NCBI GenBank assembly: GCA_902766265.1
Contig: CACXCY010000108.1
Span: forward strand, 1 to 8,822
DNA: 8,822 bases
Source of the DNA: an uncultured Bacteroidota bacterium
GTDB taxonomy: Bacteria; Bacteroidota; Bacteroidia; Bacteroidales; P3
Direction of reading: 5' to 3'
The stretch's first letter is position 1; every line of letters starts with the position of its first letter. The notes beneath the pieces were generated by a model. That model was given only the letters and a program-made list of their open reading frames with translations, had not been told where the DNA came from and made no database searches. The translations under genes and the position numbers were made by a program. Below are positions 4,629-8,822 of the stretch, piece after piece.

Positions 4629-7511
4629 ATGAAGAAATCATTTTTGACAATGTTGCTGCTCTTGGCAGTGGCAGCCACCAGTTTTGCCCAGTTGGGCAAC
4701 ACTGCCGCCAAACCGGCGAAGAAGAGCGACCTTACGGAAAAGGTGGCCCTTGACAAAAAGGTGCGCTATGGCAAACTCGACAACGGTTTTACCTATTATG
4801 TGCGCAACAACAAGAAGCCCGAAAACATGATTCAATTCCGCCTGGTGTCCAACGCCGGTTCCATCATGGAACGCGACGACCAGCAGGGTCTGGCTCACTT
4901 TTGCGAGCACATGGCTTTCAATGGTATCAAGGGCTATCCCCACAACACGATGATTCAGAAATTGCAGGAACACGGTGTTGAGTTTGGCCGCGATATCAAT
5001 GCCTATACCAGTTTCGACCAGACCGTGTATTATGTCAATATGCCCGCTGACGACCCCGAAATGGTGAAGATGGGTATGGAGATTCTTGACGGCTGGGCTG
5101 GCAACATTCTCTTCGACCCGAAGGAGATTGAGAGCGAGCGTGGCGTGATTCACGAGGAATGGCGTGGTGGCGTCGGCCATGGTGACCGTCTGCGCAAGAA
5201 GACTTGGCCCATCATGCTGAAGGGCTCTCTCTATGCCGACCGTCTGCCTATCGGCAAGGAAGAGGTTATCATGAACTTCGAGCGTCAGAGTATTGTTGAC
5301 TTCTTCAACGACTGGTATCGTCCCGACCTGCAGGCCATCGTCGTCGTGGGTGACATGGACAACTTTGAATATGCAGGCATGAAGGGTGACAAAGCTATGG
5401 AACAGCAGATTAAGGATGTGTTCAGCAGCCATAAGTTCCAAGGCGAGAAATTGCTGCCCCGTCTGAGCTATGAAATTCCCGACAATGTGGAACCGCTTAT
5501 CGCTATCGCTACCGACAAAGAAGCTACCAACACCACACTCGAAATCTTCTGGAAACACAAAAAAGAACCTAATGGTACCGTAGGTGCCTACCGTTCCATG
5601 CTTGTACGTAGTCTCATTGGCATGATGATGAACGACCGTTTCCGCGATGTTTGCGAGAAACCCACCGCTCCGATGATGCGTGCCGGTGGTGGCTACAGTG
5701 GATTCCTAGGTCGCGAAATCAGTGTCTTCGAGGTGAGCGCTGCTCCCAAGGAGAATCGCATTGAGGAGACCGCCCGTCTGCTCATGCAGATGGTGAAACA
5801 AATCGATGACCACGGATTTCTCCAGGCCGAACTCGATCGTCAGAAGGAAGACCTCCTGAGCACATACACAAAGATGGCCAAAGAAGAGAATAAGACGCAG
5901 ACCAATAGCTTGGCCGACGAATACACCAACCATTACCTCGACAATGAACCTTGCCCGGGTATCCGTCAGGAATGGAAATATGCCAAGGAGTTCATTCCCG
6001 AGATTACTCTCGAAGAGTGCAACAATCTGGTGAAATCTTGGATTACGGACGAGAATATTGTCTTCTATCTCACCGCTCCCGAGAAAGACGGTTTCAAGGT
6101 TCCTACCGAGAAAGAAGCTATGGCTATCTTGAAAGACATGCGCAACATCAAGACTGAGCCGTGGGTGGACAATTTCAAAGATGAACCTCTCTTCAGTGAG
6201 GAGGTGAAGGATGCTTCTGCCAAGATTACCAAGATTAACAGCGTGCTTGGCTATACCGAGTATACTTGCCCCAATGGTGTGCGTTTTGTGGTTAAGAAGA
6301 CCGACTACAAAGCTGATGAAATTCAGATTTCATCCTTCAGCTTGGGTGGCACTTCGCTTTACAGTGATGCAGAAGCTTATCAGGCACAGAATGCTGCCAA
6401 CTTCATCGATGCCGGTGGTATCGCCAATTTCAGCGCTACGCAGCTGAGCAAGAAACTCAAAGGTATGAATCTTAGCATCAGTCCTTTCATCAAGGACGAG
6501 ACCCAGGGATTTAGCGGCAACTGCTCACCGAAGGACCTCGAAACCACCCTGCAGCTCATCAACCTCTACTACACAGCTCCCCGCAAGGATCAAGAGGCCT
6601 ATGAACGCAATGTTGAGAACTCTGTCCAGCAGATTAAATTCATCCGTGAGAACCCGCAAGTGGCTTTCATCGAGACTTACTACAAGACGGCTTTCCCCAA
6701 CGACAAGCGTAGAGTTGTCATCCCCAGCGAAGAGCAGGTGCGTGGTCTCAACCTCGACCGTATGTACCAGATATACAAGGAACGTTTCGCCGATTCTGGC
6801 GACCAGATATTCTTCTTCGTCGGTAATGTCGATGACAAAGACGTCGATCTCATTGCTCGCTACCTCAACCACCTGCCTGTCAACGGCAAGCAGCATGGTG
6901 AGAATTTCATCAACCGCAATCCCAAGTTTGCCGAAGGCATCCAGCACGCTGAAGCCATTAAGGGTATTGAGCGTCAGGGTATGCTGATTATCTCTGGCCA
7001 GATGAACGTTCCTGTTAGCGAACTTACTCCTCGTACACGTATCGCCATTAAGGAACTCGGCGATGCTCTTGGTATGACCACCCTCGAAATCATCCGTGAG
7101 AAGAATGGCGATGCCTACAGCCCCTCGGCCAACTTCGACTATGAACTTAGCCCTGAAGGTCAAGTGACATGGATGTTCTACATTGGTTGCGACCCCGAGA
7201 AAGCTGCCAAGATTGAGAAGGATTGCATCAAGATTCTCAAGCAGTACGCTAAGAAGGGATGTGACCAGAAGACCCTTGGTAAAGTGCAGGAGCAGATGAT
7301 TGTCAACCGTGGCAAGAGCAAACAGAACAACGGATTCTGGCTGGGTGAGATTCAGTCCAGCTACCGCTTCAACGAGAGCCGCGACTTCCAGGTGAATATG
7401 TATGAGAAAATGGTTAAATCCATTACCATCAACGATATCAAGAACGTGGCCAAGAAGTATGTCAACTTCAAAAACTACACGGTTGTCTCTCTTAAGCCCG
7501 AAAGCAAATAA
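4629..7511 (+). CDS. Secreted M16 family zinc metalloprotease (insulinase/pitrilysin-like)
   Basis: A 960-residue exported peptidase with two M16 halves, expected in the periplasm and likely to degrade or process peptides; the substrate is unknown. Residues 1-20 form a signal peptide (KK, a leucine-rich core, ending TSFA before Q21), with no lipobox cysteine. The inverted zinc motif HFCEH is at 90-94: H90 and H94 are ligands and E93 is the catalytic base. The third ligand is probably E177 in ERGVIHEEW (170-178). The C-terminal half begins near 545, lacks HxxEH (around 588-593), and carries the conserved REKNGDAY (823-830), which supplies substrate-binding R and Y. This is the normal active/inactive pairing for the family. 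The ATG at 4629 gives a standard signal peptide and an A/T-rich leader. An in-frame ATG at 4599 would add ten residues and overlap the Xre stop as ATGA. No promoter was found in front, so read-through from the Xre operon is possible. A strong terminator follows. Confidence 0.95.
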   Translation: MKKSFLTMLLLLAVAATSFAQLGNTAAKPAKKSDLTEKVALDKKVRYGKLDNGFTYYVRNNKKPENMIQFRLVSNAGSIMERDDQQGLAHFCEHMAFNGIKGYPHNTMIQKLQEHGVEFGRDINAYTSFDQTVYYVNMPADDPEMVKMGMEILDGWAGNILFDPKEIESERGVIHEEWRGGVGHGDRLRKKTWPIMLKGSLYADRLPIGKEEVIMNFERQSIVDFFNDWYRPDLQAIVVVGDMDNFEYAGMKGDKAMEQQIKDVFSSHKFQGEKLLPRLSYEIPDNVEPLIAIATDKEATNTTLEIFWKHKKEPNGTVGAYRSMLVRSLIGMMMNDRFRDVCEKPTAPMMRAGGGYSGFLGREISVFEVSAAPKENRIEETARLLMQMVKQIDDHGFLQAELDRQKEDLLSTYTKMAKEENKTQTNSLADEYTNHYLDNEPCPGIRQEWKYAKEFIPEITLEECNNLVKSWITDENIVFYLTAPEKDGFKVPTEKEAMAILKDMRNIKTEPWVDNFKDEPLFSEEVKDASAKITKINSVLGYTEYTCPNGVRFVVKKTDYKADEIQISSFSLGGTSLYSDAEAYQAQNAANFIDAGGIANFSATQLSKKLKGMNLSISPFIKDETQGFSGNCSPKDLETTLQLINLYYTAPRKDQEAYERNVENSVQQIKFIRENPQVAFIETYYKTAFPNDKRRVVIPSEEQVRGLNLDRMYQIYKERFADSGDQIFFFVGNVDDKDVDLIARYLNHLPVNGKQHGENFINRNPKFAEGIQHAEAIKGIERQGMLIISGQMNVPVSELTPRTRIAIKELGDALGMTTLEIIREKNGDAYSPSANFDYELSPEGQVTWMFYIGCDPEKAAKIEKDCIKILKQYAKKGCDQKTLGKVQEQMIVNRGKSKQNNGFWLGEIQSSYRFNESRDFQVNMYEKMVKSITINDIKNVAKKYVNFKNYTVVSLKPESK

Positions 7512-7533
7512 TAGCAGATAACCTTGCACAATG

Positions 7534-7577
7534 ACAGGACGGCGACCGTAGGTTGCCGTCCTGTTCTTTACTTTTGG
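7534..7577 (+). terminator. Rho-independent terminator after the M16 protease gene
   Basis: ACAGGACGGC (7534-7543) pairs perfectly with GCCGTCCTGT (7555-7564), and the loop bases extend the stem with GACC against GGTT around GTA, giving about 14 bp including one G-U. A T-rich tail (TTCTTTACTTTT) follows at 7564-7575. Confidence 0.88.
7569..7576 (+). promoter_or_regulatory. Predicted -7 box of the nnrD promoter
   Basis: TACTTTTG matches TAnnTTTG and is identical to the -7 box of the tRNA promoter at 8517-8524. Transcription would start near 7582, about 26 bases before the GTG at 7608. No TTTG is present at the -33 position, which is occupied by the terminator hairpin of the preceding gene. 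Confidence 0.5.
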
Positions 7578-7607
7578 AGATGTGTCTGTACTATTTATAA
7601 AAGTATC

Positions 7608-8447
7608 GTGAAAAAACTGTCATTACCCGATTTTCTTGTTTGTCGCCACCCAGATACCTCCAAGGCGGACTATGGTCATGCGTTGCTTGTTGCGGGTGCT
7701 TATGGTAAGATGGGCTGCGCTGTGCTGGCCGCTCGTGCCTGCCTCCGTGCAGGAGTGGGGCTGCTTACGGTGCATGTGCCGGCACGTGGTGTGGACATCC
7801 TGCAGACGGCATGCCCTGAAGCTATGCTCTCAATCGATGCTGATGAGAATATCTTCTCCTCGTTGCCGTCCCATCTCGACCGTTATCATGCCGTTGCGGT
7901 GGGACCGGGGATTGGCACCGATGAGCAGTCGTTTCGTGCGCTGGAAGCGTTGCTGTCCAGCCCCGTATGCCCCCGATGTGTGATTCTCGATGCTGATGCG
8001 CTTAACCTCGTTTCGATGCATCCCGACACGCTTTTCCCGCTGCTCCCTGCGGATGCCATCCTGACACCCCATGCGCGGGAATATGAGCGGCTCTGTGGCG
8101 GGAAAGATATCGCTCCTGCCGACTTTGCACAGCAGCATCGTGTGACACTCCTCCTCAAAGGACATCATACCATAGTGGCCGCCTCGGATGGGCGGATAGA
8201 TAGCAACAATACTGGCAACGCCGGTATGGCTACAGCGGGCAGCGGCGATGTGCTGACGGGACTTATGCTGGGTCTTGCTGCTCAATGCAACACTTATAGT
8301 GCTTCCCCTCAGTATGATAATTACGAATTGGCACTGTTGGCTGCCTGCCTTCACGGCAAATCTGGCGATTTGGCGGCTGCCAAACAGGCACAATGCACCA
8401 TTGTGGCCTCCGATATTGTGGAGAATTTGAAATATGCAATAGATTGA
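7608..8447 (+). CDS. nnrD: ADP-dependent (S)-NAD(P)H-hydrate dehydratase, stand-alone
   Basis: Repairs damaged NADH and NADPH: it dehydrates the S form of NAD(P)H hydrate using ADP, in the cytoplasm. The 279 residues form one ribokinase-like domain (YjeF C-terminal type). Motifs include YGHALLVAGAYGKMG (22-36), RAGVGLLTVHVP (47-58), AVGPGIGTD (97-105), ILDADALN (126-133), ILTPHAREYERL (151-162) and the nucleotide-binding NTGNAGMATAGSGDVLTG (201-218), with D214 the probable catalytic residue. The GTG at 7608 was chosen because frames upstream run through the terminator hairpin, and the next ATG (residue 35) is inside the domain. In many bacteria, and as I recall commonly in Bacteroidetes, this domain is fused behind an NnrE epimerase domain; that part is absent here, with no remnant in the short upstream gap. 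It is probably transcribed alone from its own promoter. Confidence 0.94.
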   Translation: MKKLSLPDFLVCRHPDTSKADYGHALLVAGAYGKMGCAVLAARACLRAGVGLLTVHVPARGVDILQTACPEAMLSIDADENIFSSLPSHLDRYHAVAVGPGIGTDEQSFRALEALLSSPVCPRCVILDADALNLVSMHPDTLFPLLPADAILTPHAREYERLCGGKDIAPADFAQQHRVTLLLKGHHTIVAASDGRIDSNNTGNAGMATAGSGDVLTGLMLGLAAQCNTYSASPQYDNYELALLAACLHGKSGDLAAAKQAQCTIVASDIVENLKYAID

Positions 8448-8492
8448 AAAAGAAAATACTGAACAGAAAATAATATCAAAGGTAAAAAAAAA

Positions 8493-8524
8493 TTTGGTCA
8501 GTATTGGAAAAGTGTGTACTTTTG
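8493..8524 (+). promoter_or_regulatory. Consensus promoter of tRNA-Asn
   Basis: The -33 box TTTG (8493-8496) and -7 box TACTTTTG (8517-8524) are 20 bp apart and match the Bacteroidetes primary promoter pattern. The expected start near 8530 is about 22 bases before the mature tRNA. Confidence 0.82.
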
Positions 8525-8552
8525 CAACCGATTTCATAAGGAAAATTAGTCT

Positions 8553-8626
8553 TCCTCAATAGCTCAGTTGGTTAGAGCACCTGACTGTTAATCAGGGGGT
8601 CGCAGGTTCAAGTCCTGCTTGGGGAG
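8553..8626 (+). tRNA. tRNA-Asn (anticodon GTT)
   Basis: A complete 74-base cloverleaf. The acceptor stem TCCTCAA (8553-8559) pairs with TTGGGGA (8619-8625) with one T-G pair, followed by discriminator G8626. The D arm has AGCTCAGTTGGTTAGAGC. The anticodon stem CCTGA/TCAGG encloses the loop CTGTTAA, with anticodon GTT at 8587-8589, reading AAC and AAU. The T arm is GCAGG, TTCAAGT, CCTGC. The 3' CCA is not encoded, so it must be added after transcription. Confidence 0.97.
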
Positions 8627-8633
8627 CAAAACA

Positions 8634-8668
8634 AAAGGGTTCGACAAAACGGACCCTTTGTTATTTTC
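8634..8668 (+). terminator. Rho-independent terminator of tRNA-Asn
   Basis: AAAGGGTTCG (8634-8643) pairs with CGGACCCTTT (8650-8659) over ten pairs with one T-G, around a six-base loop ACAAAA. It is followed by GTTATTTTC at 8660-8668. It begins eight bases after the mature tRNA end. Confidence 0.8.
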
Positions 8669-8764
8669 TCGGCTTTGCAAATACAAGAGAATCCGTGAGG
8701 CAACTACTGCATATGTAGTGGGCGGAAAACAATCAAATAGGTTGTGTTTGGAAACATGTTGGCG

Positions 8765-8822
8765 TCAGCGTCCCATCTCGTCAAGGAGTTCTTTGTTGAC
8801 TTCCAGAGGATGGTAGTTTGGA
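8765..8822 (-). CDS. Probable C-terminal end of an unidentified minus-strand gene (partial)
   Basis: Read on the minus strand from the right edge, one frame gives PNYHPLEVNKELLDEMGR followed by TGA at 8767-8765. The composition (charged, amphipathic, ending EMGR) is typical of a protein tail, and of the three minus frames it is the one that reads like protein. Eighteen residues are too few to name a family, and the rest lies outside the window. If real, the gene converges on tRNA-Asn, with about 95 bp of non-coding sequence between the tRNA terminator and its stop. The alternative is that this is chance open sequence. Confidence 0.4.
   Translation of the reverse strand, partial: PNYHPLEVNKELLDEMGR

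Noticed and set aside
6525..7529. 334-codon minus-strand open frame inside the M16 gene
   Set aside because: The codon bias of the M16 gene leaves its antisense frame open; the translation has no recognisable features. The same holds for 4638-5558 on the minus strand.
7524..7607. Upstream TTG start for nnrD adding 28 residues
   Set aside because: The added segment would be encoded by the terminator hairpin and has no domain character.
8703..8719. Palindrome ACTAC...GTAGT downstream of the tRNA
   Set aside because: Only five pairs with no T-run on either strand; too weak to call a terminator or operator.
8553..8822. tRNA-Asn as an integration site for a mobile element
   Set aside because: No second copy of the tRNA 3' end, integrase or flanking repeat is visible in the remaining 200 bases.

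Overview
The window looks like chromosomal core DNA from a member of the Bacteroidales, possibly a Prevotellaceae-like organism. Three things support this. Several promoters carry the Bacteroidetes -7 element TAnnTTTG, two of them with a -33 TTTG box at 19-20 bp. Translation starts lack clear Shine-Dalgarno sequences. The gene families also fit: a DUF1599 protein, a DoxX/MauE-like protein with a CGCFGD motif, a folP-cdaA pair, a DUF2975 plus small Xre pair, and a secreted M16 protease. The genus is an inference. No mobile element, CRISPR array or phage gene was seen.

Left part (1-1752, minus strand): a DUF1599 protein gene (1093-1728) followed 40 bp later by a DoxX-family membrane protein gene that runs off the left edge. 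The DoxX gene carries an apparent one-base frameshift about 30 bases into the coding region. Facing the other way is folP (1754-2614), which overlaps cdaA (2602-3438). This operon therefore joins folate synthesis to cyclic di-AMP synthesis. The divergent promoters lie inside each other's genes and form a 13-bp inverted repeat.

Middle part (3439-7577, plus strand): a 209-bp gap holds two 18-bp direct repeats spaced 22 bp apart, just upstream of a textbook Bacteroidetes promoter. That promoter drives a DUF2975 four-helix membrane protein and a 72-residue Xre/YozG-like regulator with a TTG start. An M16 zinc protease of about 960 residues follows with no promoter visible in front of it; one possible start overlaps the regulator stop as ATGA. 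A strong hairpin terminator ends this group.

Right part (7569-8822): a stand-alone NAD(P)H-hydrate dehydratase (nnrD) lacks the epimerase domain to which it is often fused. Its promoter sits in the tail of the preceding terminator. Next comes tRNA-Asn(GTT) with its own consensus promoter and terminator. At the right edge is the probable C-terminal end of an unidentified minus-strand gene.

The genes are mostly housekeeping. The least described element is the DUF2975/Xre pair with its repeated operator-like sites and its possible link to the M16 protease.
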